Counted from the first letter of the stretch, positions 1-7,852 are shown. The stretch: DNA of 34,003 nt from an uncultured Acidimicrobiales bacterium (GCA_938015575.1 CALLPT010000128.1:1-34003), one strand, 5' to 3'. Notes: generated by a model not told the origin, from the letters alone. Numbers and translations are program-made.

Positions 1-11
1 TACGAAACGCT

Positions 12-41
12 GAAGCCGCCAGCCTTCGGGCTGGCGGCTTC
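12..41 (+). terminator. Intrinsic terminator of an upstream unit
   Basis: A perfect 13-bp stem (12-24 with 29-41) is closed by a TTCG tetraloop and followed by a short T run at 47-50. It is strong enough to end transcription of a gene lying left of the window. The stem is nearly symmetric, but the T run favours the plus strand. Confidence 0.75.
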
Positions 42-487
42 TGCCGTTTTCAGACCCAGCGCGTCGGTTGCGTAACGGCGTAAGCAGACAAAAGGGCGTT
101 AACAAGTGTCAGACACCCCACCCCGCTCAGGCCGGCGTGCAGCGAGCGGGACACGGCCGGAGCGGGTGCGGCCGCCGGCGAGGCGTATGCGTGCAGGCTC
201 TGTCGGTCAGAAGGCACGTTGGATGTCCGGGGGTGTCGGATTAGTAGACACGTGGCGCAGCATCAGGCCGGTGGGAGGGCGGGACTTCCGGCGGTAGGTC
301 GCGGCACGAGCTGATCGACCGGACGGAGTCGGTGAGCGGGTCCCGATGATTGCTCGCGCGCCCGATTCGTGCAGGTGCGCGGCGAACCGCGCCGTGCACC
401 GCATGACGACAACGAAAGGGCACTAGTATTGTGCCGTTTTTGGCGCTGGTCTAGGAAGCGCTGGTCGAGGAAATTGCCAGCGATGCC
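42..487. other. Intergenic stretch without a convincing gene
   Basis: About 440 bp between the terminator and the hypothetical gene ending at 488. The short open frames here are rich in Arg, Pro and Ala, lack ribosome binding sites and resemble no family I know. Visible structure is limited to a palindromic element at 106-116 and an imperfect relative of it near 233-250. No tRNA-like fold was seen. Confidence 0.5.
106..116. repeat. Palindromic element GTGTCAGACAC
   Basis: An 11-bp palindrome that recurs in the window in slightly changed forms at 878-890, 31796-31808 and 31839-31849. All copies lie in intergenic DNA. The shared pattern is GGYGTCWGACRCC with its arms kept complementary. Function unknown; it could be a protein-binding site or a dispersed REP-like element. 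Confidence 0.5.
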
Positions 488-817
488 CTACTCGTAGAGT
501 TCGCCCTCGTCGCCCTGTACCACGGCGCCGAGCTGCGCTGCGATCGATTGGAGCTTTTTGATGATGGCGTCGTCGGGATTTTTGGCGATCACCTTGCCGC
601 GGCGGAAGTCGAGCGCCACTGGCCCTGATGGATGGCCGTGCCACATGGCCATTAGCTCGTTTCCATAGCTGATGACGTCACCAGACGGTGTCTCTGTGCC
701 GACGGAGCCAGCAAGCTCGAGTTCCGGATCAGCGGCGACGAGCGCTTGCCAAACATCCTCGTCGATCTCCTCGTCGTCCCAGTGGTCGCCGATAGTTACG
801 TGCAGCTCGTAGCCCAT
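488..817 (-). CDS. Small conserved hypothetical protein, 109 aa
   Basis: I do not recognise a named family. The protein is acidic and soluble, has no signal peptide, and starts MGYELHVTIGDHW. It has a central GNELMAMWHGHPSG segment and ends in an IAAQLGAVVQGDEGELY pattern that I associate with small bacterial hypothetical proteins of similar size. The chosen ATG at 817 has a GGGAC purine stretch upstream and begins the conserved part. The open frame extends further to 892, but that extension looks non-coding and runs over the palindrome at 878-890. It lies downstream of, and on the same strand as, the channel gene at 910-1614, separated by 92 bp, so it may be a separate unit. No function is proposed. 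Confidence 0.7.
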   Translation of the reverse strand: MGYELHVTIGDHWDDEEIDEDVWQALVAADPELELAGSVGTETPSGDVISYGNELMAMWHGHPSGPVALDFRRGKVIAKNPDDAIIKKLQSIAAQLGAVVQGDEGELYE

Positions 818-877
818 AGCTAAGTCCCTAGTGTCGTTGTACTGTCGAAACGCTCGAGGCAGGGGCGTGCTGAAACA

Positions 878-890
878 GGCGTCAGACGCC
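878..890. repeat. Palindromic element GGCGTCAGACGCC
   Basis: A 13-bp palindrome with a single central base, located between the channel gene and the small hypothetical gene. It has the architecture of the GTGTCWGACAC elements elsewhere in the window, but T/A pairs in the arms have become C/G on both sides. Such paired change suggests that the symmetry itself is maintained. Confidence 0.5.
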
Positions 891-909
891 ATTCCGGTTA
901 CCCAGACCG

Positions 910-1614
910 CTAGCCCTCGGGATGGATGATCGTGATTGGGCCGTGCAGCTCGGTATAGGGAACCAGCTGAAGCTCGCCCTCGATGTCAATCTCTGCTGCC
1001 GTTGGATGCAGGGCGATGACCGTGCCACCAAGCGTCGAAGTGCGAACCTCGTCGCCCGGTGCAATCATGCGCCGAACGGCTCGACCGCTGGCGATTTCGG
1101 TGGCCACCGGGCGGCTACCCATGCCCACGACCAGGGCGAATGCGAGTGCCAAGCCAAAGATGCCACCGGCGACAACAATGTTGATCACCGTTGTGTCGAT
1201 GCCAAGCTGCGAGGCAGCCAGGATGGCGGCAAAGGCGGTGATCACGCCCTTGACGACCGTGGGGATCTTCTCGCCCGCACGGCCCATCGATCGGCCCAGC
1301 GACTCTCGGGTTGCCGTCGACACGATCGTTCCGACAACGCCACCGAGAATGACCACGATCAACGCGGACAGTGCTCGAGGCAAGTACTCGATGGTGTCGT
1401 CTCGGAGCTTTTCGAGCGACTCGGGTTGCACGAAGCCAAGTGCCACGAGCAGCCCGATCACGAGCAGCAAAGAGAAGGTCAAGCTGGCGACCGCGGGCGC
1501 CAGTTGTGCCGTGCGGCCCTTGCGGCTCTCGAAAATCTGTTTCAGCATTCGCGAAGCGATCGAGCCGACCACAAAGCCTGATACGACCGCCACGCCCGCC
1601 CATAGCCAATCCAC
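910..1614 (-). CDS. Short MscS-like mechanosensitive channel protein, 234 aa
   Basis: An integral membrane protein with about five hydrophobic helices (roughly residues 3-22, 40-63, 79-101, 121-140 and 143-168). A Sm-like beta segment follows (about 185-225) containing GDEVRTSTLGGTVIAL and a VPYTEL stretch, the hallmark of the MscS middle domain just after the pore helix. The large C-terminal cytoplasmic vestibule of classical MscS is absent, so this is a minimal member. Its likely role is a gated channel responding to membrane tension or osmotic change; this is by family only. The GTG start directly follows the TAA of the anti-sigma gene, with an AAGGGGA ribosome binding site inside that gene's last codons, so the two are tightly coupled. 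It is the third gene of the sigma/anti-sigma operon. Confidence 0.75.
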   Translation of the reverse strand: MDWLWAGVAVVSGFVVGSIASRMLKQIFESRKGRTAQLAPAVASLTFSLLLVIGLLVALGFVQPESLEKLRDDTIEYLPRALSALIVVILGGVVGTIVSTATRESLGRSMGRAGEKIPTVVKGVITAFAAILAASQLGIDTTVINIVVAGGIFGLALAFALVVGMGSRPVATEIASGRAVRRMIAPGDEVRTSTLGGTVIALHPTAAEIDIEGELQLVPYTELHGPITIIHPEG

Positions 1615-1926
1615 TTATGTTTCCCCTTGACTCGTTGATGACATAACTCGGGCCGCCCGGATGGGGAGCCCAAAGAGTTCGCTCAGCAATGTCAGGTCCT
1701 CGCGGGACCGCATGCGTTCGTCAATACCGCCACGCAGCCGCGTCGTGAGTTCTTCGGGCGGCGTGAGCAGCTCAAGCAATGGCTGACGTAGTACCGAATC
1801 GTCGGTTTCGAGCGATTCAATGCGCGTCGCACAGCGCTCACAGGTAGCGAGGTGGCGATCAAGTCCGTCTTCTTCGCCGTCGAGCCAGCGTTGGAGGCGA
1901 CGAAGTGAAGGGTGGCCGACAATCAC
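1615..1926 (-). CDS. Zinc-finger anti-sigma factor, 103 aa
   Basis: The N-terminus holds a zf-HC2-like motif: a His near the start, then HLATCERCATRIESL (H-x3-C-x2-C), the zinc-binding signature of ZAS anti-sigma factors. The rest is helical and charged with no membrane helix, so this is a soluble regulator. It lies directly behind an ECF-type sigma gene. I prefer the GTG at 1926, which overlaps the sigma stop as GTGA and has GGAAGG nine bases upstream; an ATG at 1935 would add three residues but has no spaced ribosome binding site. It presumably binds and inhibits the sigma factor encoded by the preceding gene. The signal (redox, envelope or osmotic) cannot be read from the sequence. Confidence 0.75.
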   Translation of the reverse strand: MIVGHPSLRRLQRWLDGEEDGLDRHLATCERCATRIESLETDDSVLRQPLLELLTPPEELTTRLRGGIDERMRSREDLTLLSELFGLPIRAARVMSSTSQGET

Positions 1927-2735
1927 GGCTGCCATCCTTCCAGAGCGTGGGCCAATTGGCGACGCGCTCGGAGCAGTCTTGTTTTGATCGTCGGCATCGG
2001 TAGGTCGAGCACGTCGCACAGTTCGGAGTAGCTGAGACCTTCGACCTCTCGCAGCACCACGATGGATCGCGAGAGTTCGTCGAGGTCGGCAAGTGCTTCT
2101 TCGAAGCGTCCGAGGGCAAGTCGGTCATGGACCGCCGACTCCACGGACCCCAAGACAACCTGTTCCGGCAGCTGGTCAGGTTCGCGCAGTTCGTCGCGCC
2201 GTTTCCGCAGTGTCGAGATTGCCGTGTTGTGCGTGATGCGCAGCACCCAGTTGCGCAACGGCGAGTCGCCACGGAACGAAGGAAGGGCCTGCCACGCCTT
2301 GATCAGGGCGTCTTGGCTGACGTCTTCGGCCAAGATCGGGTCACGGGTCACGGACAGTGCGACGCGATAGACCGCATCGCTGTGCTCGCGAATGAGGTCT
2401 TCCATCGAGACCACGCCCGGATCAAACGGACCCTTGGGGCGAGGTGCATCGGGGTCGTCTGGATCCAGCGCCGGTTCGGTCGGCGTCAGCGTGGCGGAGG
2501 CGGACGCGGTTCCGGCCATGCTCGGTGCGCTCTCGGCGCCTTCGACCGCGTCGGATCGGCCTTCGAGCGCGCCGCTATCCGAGGCAATGCTGCGCATGGC
2601 GAGCAGGGTGGCGTCAAGCAACCGCTGGGGCGCTCGGAGCTGAGCCAGGCCAAACATCTCGATCGCGACGTCGCGAAGGGGGCGCGTGTGCACCTCGACT
2701 CGCGGCGGATACAGGAAAAGTGTGGGGGCTGACAT
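1923..2735 (-). CDS. ECF-type RNA polymerase sigma factor, 270 aa
   Basis: Sigma region 2 is seen at about residues 110-178, with DLIREHSDAVYRVALSVT and the AEDVSQDALIKAW helix. Region 4 at about 210-262 has LSRSIVVLREVEGLSYSEL followed by the recognition helix PTIKTRLLRARRQL. Region 3 is absent, as expected for ECF sigmas. The first 105 residues are unusual: a helical part, then a low-complexity Ser/Ala/Pro/Asp linker, giving a protein longer than the usual 180-200 residues. ATG at 2735 has AAGGG 11 bases upstream. It is followed without a gap by its anti-sigma and by an MscS-like channel, so the regulon may concern envelope or osmotic stress. Symmetric GGAAC motifs upstream would suit autoregulation. 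Confidence 0.85.
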   Translation of the reverse strand: MSAPTLFLYPPRVEVHTRPLRDVAIEMFGLAQLRAPQRLLDATLLAMRSIASDSGALEGRSDAVEGAESAPSMAGTASASATLTPTEPALDPDDPDAPRPKGPFDPGVVSMEDLIREHSDAVYRVALSVTRDPILAEDVSQDALIKAWQALPSFRGDSPLRNWVLRITHNTAISTLRKRRDELREPDQLPEQVVLGSVESAVHDRLALGRFEEALADLDELSRSIVVLREVEGLSYSELCDVLDLPMPTIKTRLLRARRQLAHALEGWQP

Positions 2736-2841
2736 AGGAGTGGGCCCTTGATGGTGGAGGAACTAATTGTTCCATCACCGCGACATTCCGGCGGTGACCT
2801 GCGTCTGAACATACACACCGCACCGCGTGGAGGAAACAACT
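2736..2841. promoter_or_regulatory. Divergent promoter region with two inverted repeats
   Basis: This spacer separates the sigma operon (minus) from the channel-like gene (plus). GGAAC at 2759-2763 faces GTTCC at 2769-2773, so each strand carries a GGAAC, the usual -35 core of ECF promoters. Next to it TCACCGC (2775-2781) is inverted as GCGGTGA (2791-2797). No convincing -10 element can be assigned. The arrangement would fit sigma-dependent transcription of both sides. Confidence 0.4.
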
Positions 2842-3546
2842 ATGACCCAAATGCTCGCCGTATCGTTTACCGATCGACTCTGGGACAGCATCTCAGAGAC
2901 CATGGATGGAATCGGCAGTTTCTTGCCGAACCTGATCGGCGCCCTGCTGATCTTCTTGATCGGCCGCTTCATCGCCAAGTTCATCTTCAAGCTTGTTGCC
3001 CGTGTTCTGCAGCGAGCAAATGTTGATGCACTCGTCGACAAGAGCGGCCTCGGCGGCCCGCTCGAGCGCGCCGGCTTCCCTGACTCTGGCGTCTTCTTGG
3101 CCAAGATCATTTACTGGATTGCGATGTTCATCGTCATCCAGCTCGCCGTCGAAACACTGGGCCTCGAGGCCTTGCAGACACTGATCGATGACCTGGTCAG
3201 CTGGCTGCCGAAGCTCTTTGTTGCGCTGATCATCGTGTTCGTGACCGGTGCTGTCGCCAACTTCGTCCGAGGTCTTGTCTCGGGTGCAACGGTTGAGCAG
3301 CCCTGGGGCAATGCAGCCGCAACGGTTGCCTTTGCCGGCGTCTGGTTCATCGGTGGCATGGCTGCGCTTGACCAGGTGCAGATTGCTGGCGACATCGTCG
3401 AGACCCTGTTCCGCATCGTGATGAGCAGCCTGGCCGGCATCCTCATCATCAAGTACGGCATCGGTGGTATCTGGGCCGCCCGTGACCGCTTCTGGCCATC
3501 GGTCTACGACAAGTTCGGCGACGTGGTCGAGGACCCAACCGTCTGA
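2842..3546 (+). CDS. Small channel-like membrane protein with conserved TM-helix repeats, 234 aa
   Basis: A polytopic membrane protein with at least four long hydrophobic segments: about 28-52 (FLPNLIGALLIFLIGRFIAK), 88-112, 124-152 and 190-222. The LPNLIGALLIFLIGRFIA and LPKLFVALIIVFVTGAVA segments match the repeated TM-helix module (PF05552-like) found in MscS-related proteins. No Sm-like beta domain is present, so it may be an accessory or a minimal channel. The ATG at 2842 is preceded by GGAGGA at ideal spacing; an in-frame GTG at 2827 is less likely. It is transcribed away from the sigma/anti-sigma/channel operon. Two related membrane proteins therefore flank one sigma system. Function is by family resemblance only. 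Confidence 0.75.
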   Translation: MTQMLAVSFTDRLWDSISETMDGIGSFLPNLIGALLIFLIGRFIAKFIFKLVARVLQRANVDALVDKSGLGGPLERAGFPDSGVFLAKIIYWIAMFIVIQLAVETLGLEALQTLIDDLVSWLPKLFVALIIVFVTGAVANFVRGLVSGATVEQPWGNAAATVAFAGVWFIGGMAALDQVQIAGDIVETLFRIVMSSLAGILIIKYGIGGIWAARDRFWPSVYDKFGDVVEDPTV

Positions 3547-3600
3547 TCCAGTCAAGTCGGGATACAAAGTCCTGATTTGAAAACGCAGGGCCGCCAGGGC

Positions 3601-3809
3601 TCGCGAAAATTTCTTCGGAAAAGTTCGCGACAACCTTGGCGGTTCGTGCGTCTATACGGGTACGCCTACCCCGGCGAATGATTCCGAAGCGCATGGGTTC
3701 CCGCCACCCAGCTTCGGTTGCAAGCTTCGGCTTGCATAGGGAGGACAGGCACCCGCCGCCTGAAATCCCGCATCGATGGAGGCCCTCCGGGGCCTCCATC
3801 GTCGTTTTT
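3601..3809 (+). ncRNA. Candidate structured non-coding RNA of unknown class
   Basis: A run of consecutive hairpins fills the gap between two genes whose ends both point here. 3601-3630: TCGCGAA/TTCGCGA arms, an AA/AG internal loop and a second stem TTTC/GAAA closed by TTCG. 3658-3671: GGGTA/TACCC. 3684-3717: CCGAAGC/GCTTCGG enclosing TGGGT/ACCCA. 3719-3736: TGCAAGC/GCTTGCA with a TTCG loop. 3739-3769: GGGA/TCCC enclosing CAGGC/GCCTG. The series ends in the terminator at 3774-3809. A weak -10-like TATACG at 3653-3658 could start a transcript of about 150 nt; otherwise it is the 3' UTR of the channel-like gene. It does not match tmRNA, RNase P RNA, SRP RNA or a riboswitch I know, and no gene follows on this strand. 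Confidence 0.45.
3774..3809 (+). terminator. Strong intrinsic terminator
   Basis: A 12-bp perfect stem (3774-3785 with 3790-3801) has a TCCG loop and is followed two bases later by five T residues (3805-3809). It ends transcription from the channel-like gene and/or the candidate RNA, just before the convergent deacetylase gene. Confidence 0.85.
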
Positions 3810-3845
3810 CCACCCGCTTCTGCTGGGTGGTCGGCTGGTCGGCCG

Positions 3846-4571
3846 TTACAGGTTGGTGAGGCGGGCGAAGCCTTCGGCAGGGCCGGAGCCGAGTAACTCG
3901 GCGAATTCGTCGGCTCGCCGATGAATATCGGCCCGGAACTGGGCCCGACCTTCGTCATCGTCGTCGACGAACCCCATCGTCGATTCGAGCTGGCTGATGT
4001 GGCGCTCGAGCGCAGCAATTTTGGTGCCAAGCCAGCCGTCGACGTGCTCGACATGGTTCGGCTCGTCGGCTTCGAAGAACCACAACTCGTCGGGGCGATG
4101 ATGCGGGCCGAGATGGGGGAAGAAGTGTGGGTCGCGGGCAGCGACGACCGCATCGGTCACCAGAAAGCCCGCGTTGCGATGGTCAGGATGCAGGCGATAG
4201 CGCTTCCAAGGATCGTGGGTGATGACGATCGAAGGTTGCAGGTTGCGGATCCACTCGGTGAGTGTCGCCACATTTTCTCGGCTCTGCTCGAGCTCGCCGT
4301 CGACCCAACCGCAGAACCCGACCGTTCCGGTGGCGCCGAGTGCTTCGGCTGCGTCGCGTTGCTCGCGTTGGCGGGTGGCAACAAGTTCGGCCAGGTCGGC
4401 GTCGGGATTCCAGGTGCCTTTGGAGCCGTCGGTGCAGACGACGATGCTGACTTCGCAGCCGGCTGCCGCCCATTTCGCGAGCGTTCCGCCCGCTTGCAGC
4501 TCGCTGTCGTCGGGGTGTGCGGAGATGGCCAGTACGCGGGCGGGCGTGTCGACGTCGGCGGAAATGGTCAT
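3846..4571 (-). CDS. PIG-L/LmbE-family N-deacetylase, 241 aa
   Basis: The N-terminus has the zinc-binding signature AISAHPDDSELQAGGTL (the HPDD motif; the second Asp is the expected general base). Further on come TDGSKGTW and the second metal-binding segment RLHPDHRNAG. This is the fold of MshB, Mca and BshB, which remove acetyl groups from GlcNAc-type substrates. The true substrate is not evident; sequence details differ from the Mca-like paralogue at 31946-32851. ATG at 4571 overlaps the stop of cofC as ATGA, so translation is coupled. The C-terminus is helical (RADEFAELLG). Pairing with cofC is probably an operon of convenience, although a role in small-thiol or cofactor metabolism is possible. 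Confidence 0.8.
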   Translation of the reverse strand: MTISADVDTPARVLAISAHPDDSELQAGGTLAKWAAAGCEVSIVVCTDGSKGTWNPDADLAELVATRQREQRDAAEALGATGTVGFCGWVDGELEQSRENVATLTEWIRNLQPSIVITHDPWKRYRLHPDHRNAGFLVTDAVVAARDPHFFPHLGPHHRPDELWFFEADEPNHVEHVDGWLGTKIAALERHISQLESTMGFVDDDDEGRAQFRADIHRRADEFAELLGSGPAEGFARLTNL

Positions 4572-5155
4572 GGGGTCGCTTTCGTGGGAAAGATCGAGTC
4601 GTCGAGGTCGTCGGGGAAGTCGACATCCCAGCCGAGGTCTTGATCGTGGATGATGCGCAGGCCGCAACGGTGGCGAATCGCCTCTTTGACGTGGTGCGGG
4701 TACGAGTTCGCTCCGTAGCCGAAGTGCAGGTCGAGCCCGGGGGGAAGCACCATCACGTTGGTGCCGGCGCGATGCCGGTCCGGGACAATCGTGATGCCGT
4801 TCCAGGTCAGGAGCGCGGCCAAGGAGCGTGCCCGGGGGAGGTCGCTGTGCGCGATCGCGATACTGGTATGGCCGTCGGCACTCAAGGCTCGATAGCCGGC
4901 ATCGATCGCGCCGTTCAGATCGGTGCCCGGGCACCAAATCACCTGGGCCCCGAGTGATCGTGCCCATGCCGCCACACCTTCGTCGTCGCAGGCGATGGCG
5001 ACGGTCGTTGCGTCTTGGGCGGTCACCACATGGGTCGCCATGCGCTGGGCGAGCGCAGCGCGCTCGGCCGGCTCGAGCGCGGGCCGCAGGCGCCCCTTGG
5101 CCTTTTCGAAGGCCTTGACCGGGATCAGCACGGCGCCGGTTGCGCCAGCAGACAT
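4568..5155 (-). CDS. cofC: 2-phospho-L-lactate/PEP guanylyltransferase (F420 biosynthesis), 195 aa
   Basis: The enzyme activates 2-phospholactate or phosphoenolpyruvate with GTP for coenzyme F420 synthesis (CofC/FbiD). Diagnostic segments are IPVKAFEKAKGRL near the N-terminus (nucleotide-binding loop of MobA-like transferases), IAHSDLPRA in the middle (metal-binding Asp), GTNVMVLPPG, and FGYGANSYPHHVKEA towards the C-terminus. The length fits the family (about 200-215 residues). I chose ATG 5155, with AAGG five bases upstream, because it begins just before the conserved domain; ATG 5209 would add 18 residues without a ribosome binding site. The frame stays open far upstream antisense to gpsA, but that part is not coding. 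It is transcribed divergently from gpsA and coupled to the downstream deacetylase. Confidence 0.85.
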   Translation of the reverse strand: MSAGATGAVLIPVKAFEKAKGRLRPALEPAERAALAQRMATHVVTAQDATTVAIACDDEGVAAWARSLGAQVIWCPGTDLNGAIDAGYRALSADGHTSIAIAHSDLPRARSLAALLTWNGITIVPDRHRAGTNVMVLPPGLDLHFGYGANSYPHHVKEAIRHRCGLRIIHDQDLGWDVDFPDDLDDSIFPTKATP

Positions 5156-5278
5156 GAGCGCCTTGGTGCCAACGGTGGCCCCGTGCTCATTCGTGCCATG
5201 TGCGCCCATTGCGTTGGCCAGCATACGGCTCGCTGCGCAGCGAACCCGAACGACCCGGCGCCTGACGGTTCGGGCTCG

Positions 5279-5284
5279 TAGAGT
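5279..5284 (+). promoter_or_regulatory. -10 element TAGAGT of a leaderless gpsA promoter
   Basis: TAGAGT ends six bases before the ATG of gpsA at 5291, so transcription would begin at or beside the start codon. No ribosome binding site is visible. The same TAG-type box and spacing precede several other genes in the window. No good -35 is seen. Confidence 0.45.
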
Positions 5285-5290
5285 GTCGCC

Positions 5291-6286
5291 ATGCGAGTCA
5301 GTGTCCTGGGGGGAGGGTCGTGGGGGACCACGGTTGCGTCCCTTGCCGCCCACAATGCGAGCACGATGCTGTGGTGTCGCGACGAAGACACAGCGTCGAG
5401 CATCAACGAACGGCACATCAACAGTCGCTACCTCGAGGGCTATGAGCTTCACTCGGAACTGACGGCGACCACCGATCTCGAGCACGCCGTGTCGACAGCA
5501 GATCTGGTGGTGATGGGAATTCCGTCGCATGCCTATCGCCAGACACTCGAGACCGCGTCGGAGTTTGTGCGCCCCTGGGTGCCGGTGTTGAGCCTGACCA
5601 AGGGCCTGGAGCAAGGCACTCGGTTGCGGATGTCGCAGGTGACCAACGAGGTTCTTCCGGGTCACCCGGCAGGTGCGCTCACCGGACCGAACCTGGCCAA
5701 GGAGATCCTGGCTGGCGGTGCCGCAGCGTCGGTGGTTGCCATGGCCGACGATGTGGTGGCAGCGGCCTTGCAACGGGTGTTCTCCACGACGCTGTTTCGC
5801 GTGTACACCAACGACGACGTCGTCGGCTGCGAGCTTGGTGGCGCACTCAAGAACGTAATCGCGGTGGCGTCGGGCATGGCCGACGGCCTGGGCACGGGGG
5901 ACAACACTCGTGCAGCCGTCATCACACGCGGGCTGGCTGAGTTGACCCGTCTGGGTCAGGCAATGGGCGGCCGTGCCGAGACTTTTGCCGGCCTGACCGG
6001 CATGGGTGACTTGGTGGCGACGTGCATCAGCCCCCAGAGCCGCAATCGGTTCTTCGGCGAGCAGTTGGGGCGCGGGCGGACCGTCGCCGACATTGCCGAA
6101 GAAATGGATCAGGTTGCCGAAGGCGTCAAGACGGCGCCGGTTGTCGTCTCGATCGCCGAAGAACTCGATGTCGAGATGCCAATTGCAGCCGAAGTTTCGC
6201 GGGTGGTGAGCGGCGAACAGGGTGCGGTCGAGGCGTACCGTGGCCTGCTGCGCCGTTCGGTCACCCACGAAAGCCTTCCCGACTAA
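5291..6286 (+). CDS. gpsA: NAD(P)H-dependent glycerol-3-phosphate dehydrogenase, 331 aa
   Basis: It reduces dihydroxyacetone phosphate to sn-glycerol-3-phosphate for phospholipid synthesis. The N-terminal Rossmann motif [12 protein letters not shown] is present, followed by [18 protein letters not shown], and [22 protein letters not shown] with the catalytic Lys. Then come [11 protein letters not shown] and [14 protein letters not shown] with NRFFGEQLG. All hallmarks are intact and the length is typical. The start is fixed by the Rossmann motif at residue 6. Its stop overlaps the ATG of the next gene by one base (TAATG), so the two are likely co-translated. It starts a five-gene plus-strand run ending at 9275. 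Confidence 0.95.
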   Translation: MRVSVLGGGSWGTTVASLAAHNASTMLWCRDEDTASSINERHINSRYLEGYELHSELTATTDLEHAVSTADLVVMGIPSHAYRQTLETASEFVRPWVPVLSLTKGLEQGTRLRMSQVTNEVLPGHPAGALTGPNLAKEILAGGAAASVVAMADDVVAAALQRVFSTTLFRVYTNDDVVGCELGGALKNVIAVASGMADGLGTGDNTRAAVITRGLAELTRLGQAMGGRAETFAGLTGMGDLVATCISPQSRNRFFGEQLGRGRTVADIAEEMDQVAEGVKTAPVVVSIAEELDVEMPIAAEVSRVVSGEQGAVEAYRGLLRRSVTHESLPD

Positions 6287-7824
6287 TGATCACTCGCCTA
6301 GCCCGCCGCCTCGGCTTCGAGGCGTCGGTGCCTGTATCCGTCGTCGACGACTGGATCATGCCCACCGACGACGCCTCGGTGCCGCTTGCACCCCGAGGCG
6401 GCACTGCGACCTGTTTGGTCGACAGCGTCGGCCGCATTCAGCCGGCCCATGCTCGTTGGACCCTGGACTGGTCGCTTGCTGCTGGTGCCCGTTGGGTGTC
6501 GGCGATCGAGTCCGAACGCGTCCGCCAGAAGCTCGTGGGTCCGGCGACGCTGGAAACGACGGTCACGACACCGTCGGGGCCGGTCGTGCAGCGTGTGGCC
6601 GCAGCGGTCGTTGATGGTGAGCCAGCGGTTGTGGTCGAGATCGAAAATCAGGGCGGCGTCGCGATCGCCGTCGGGCTGGTTGCTCGACCGCTCGTGCACG
6701 GCGGGCGCGGGTTCCTGGCTCGTGCTGGTGCCTCGGCGACGGCGATCGATCTCGGCGAGGGCGGTGCGGTTCGATTCGATGCGGCGGCAGCGACGGCCGT
6801 GGCTGATGGTGTCGATCTCTTGAAGCACATGCCCGAAGCCGATGCCGGGATCGCCAGCGATGCGATGACTTCACGTTCCGGCGGCGCCCAAGCAGCCGCC
6901 GTCTTCCCCTTGCCTCATACGGCCACGTTGCGGTTCGTCATCGAACTTGGTGGCCCGGTTCGCTCCGACGCGGCCGTGCCTGCCGTCGACGACATCGAGC
7001 GAGGCTGGCAGGTCCACCTGAACGCCGGGGCTCGGTTCGATGTTGGTGACGCCGATGTGGGCGAGCGAACCTCGGTCGCCGCTCGTGGATTGTTGACCGC
7101 GTGGCCGACCCCGCATGCGGTCCCTGGCGCGATCACCGCGTTGGCCGAGTTGGGCTTCGGCGCCGATGCTCCTCGGCTCTTCGACGACCTGCAGGATCTC
7201 GATGACGACCCGACGTTGCTGGCGGCCGTTGCCCGTTGGAGCCAGCTCGGCGAGGCGACCCCGCAGCTCGATGTGCTCGATCGCTACATCGGCCCCATCG
7301 CTCGTGCCGTGCATGACGCGTCGAACCGGTCGTCGTTCTCCGGACCCGATTGGCTTGCGGGCGCACTTGATGCCTTGGCGGATCGCCTCGACCTGATCGA
7401 ACAACCCGATGTCGCCGAACGGGTGCGTTCGCTGGCGCCGACGTCGAGCGCGCTCGGTGAGATCGATGCGTTGCTGGCACGTCGACGCAAGATCGGTGAG
7501 TTTGCCGACCCAGCCGTCGGCGCGCAGTTCGTACTTGGGGTTCGCTCGCGCTTGCTGGCGGATCGCCCCGGGCGCCTCGACCTGCTGCCGGCGTTGCCCG
7601 CATCGTGGCGAGGCCACACGATCGATGCGCTGGGCGTGCCGATCGAAGGGGGGACCGTGTCGTTCGGTGTGCGTTGGCATGGTCCGCGGCCCGCGGTGTT
7701 GTGGCAGGTCGATCATCCCGGCGAGATCCAGGTCACGGCATCGGCGATCGACGGCGACTTCGCTTCGACCGAATCGAGCGGCGAAACATTGCTGGCAGAT
7801 CCGGGCTGGCCCCGTTCAGACTGA
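6286..7824 (+). CDS. Glycosidase-fold protein of unknown function, 512 aa
   Basis: I cannot name this protein. Its C-terminal part (about 440-512) reads RLDLLPALPASWRGHTIDAL followed by GGTVSFGVRWHGPRPAVLWQ. That is the typical closing beta-sandwich of six-hairpin glycosidases (GH65/GH95-like proteins and their bacterial relatives). The first 250 residues are beta-rich (EIENQGGVAIAVGLVARPL), suiting an N-terminal beta-sandwich. The helical middle (about 265-420) is much shorter than a complete (alpha/alpha)6 barrel and I see no obvious catalytic Glu pair, so the protein may be non-catalytic. No signal peptide or membrane helix is present. It is translationally coupled to gpsA and lies 28 bp before rnhB. 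Carbohydrate binding or processing is an inference only. Confidence 0.75.
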   Translation: MITRLARRLGFEASVPVSVVDDWIMPTDDASVPLAPRGGTATCLVDSVGRIQPAHARWTLDWSLAAGARWVSAIESERVRQKLVGPATLETTVTTPSGPVVQRVAAAVVDGEPAVVVEIENQGGVAIAVGLVARPLVHGGRGFLARAGASATAIDLGEGGAVRFDAAAATAVADGVDLLKHMPEADAGIASDAMTSRSGGAQAAAVFPLPHTATLRFVIELGGPVRSDAAVPAVDDIERGWQVHLNAGARFDVGDADVGERTSVAARGLLTAWPTPHAVPGAITALAELGFGADAPRLFDDLQDLDDDPTLLAAVARWSQLGEATPQLDVLDRYIGPIARAVHDASNRSSFSGPDWLAGALDALADRLDLIEQPDVAERVRSLAPTSSALGEIDALLARRRKIGEFADPAVGAQFVLGVRSRLLADRPGRLDLLPALPASWRGHTIDALGVPIEGGTVSFGVRWHGPRPAVLWQVDHPGEIQVTASAIDGDFASTESSGETLLADPGWPRSD

Positions 7825-7852
7825 AGCCGCGCCCGATGGTCGATCCCTACTG

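Noticed and set aside
106-297. Short Arg/Pro-rich open frame near the left edge
   Set aside because: It begins inside the palindromic repeat, has no ribosome binding site and no similarity to known proteins.
3601-3809. Known riboswitch (ZTP, cobalamin or c-di-AMP type)
   Set aside because: Short matches such as CCGCCTG or CCCGCCAC occur, but the full conserved cores are missing and no gene follows on the same strand.
4568-6268. cofC reading frame continuing upstream to give a 566-residue protein
   Set aside because: The extension is antisense to gpsA and shows no domain; the conserved CofC start is at 5155.
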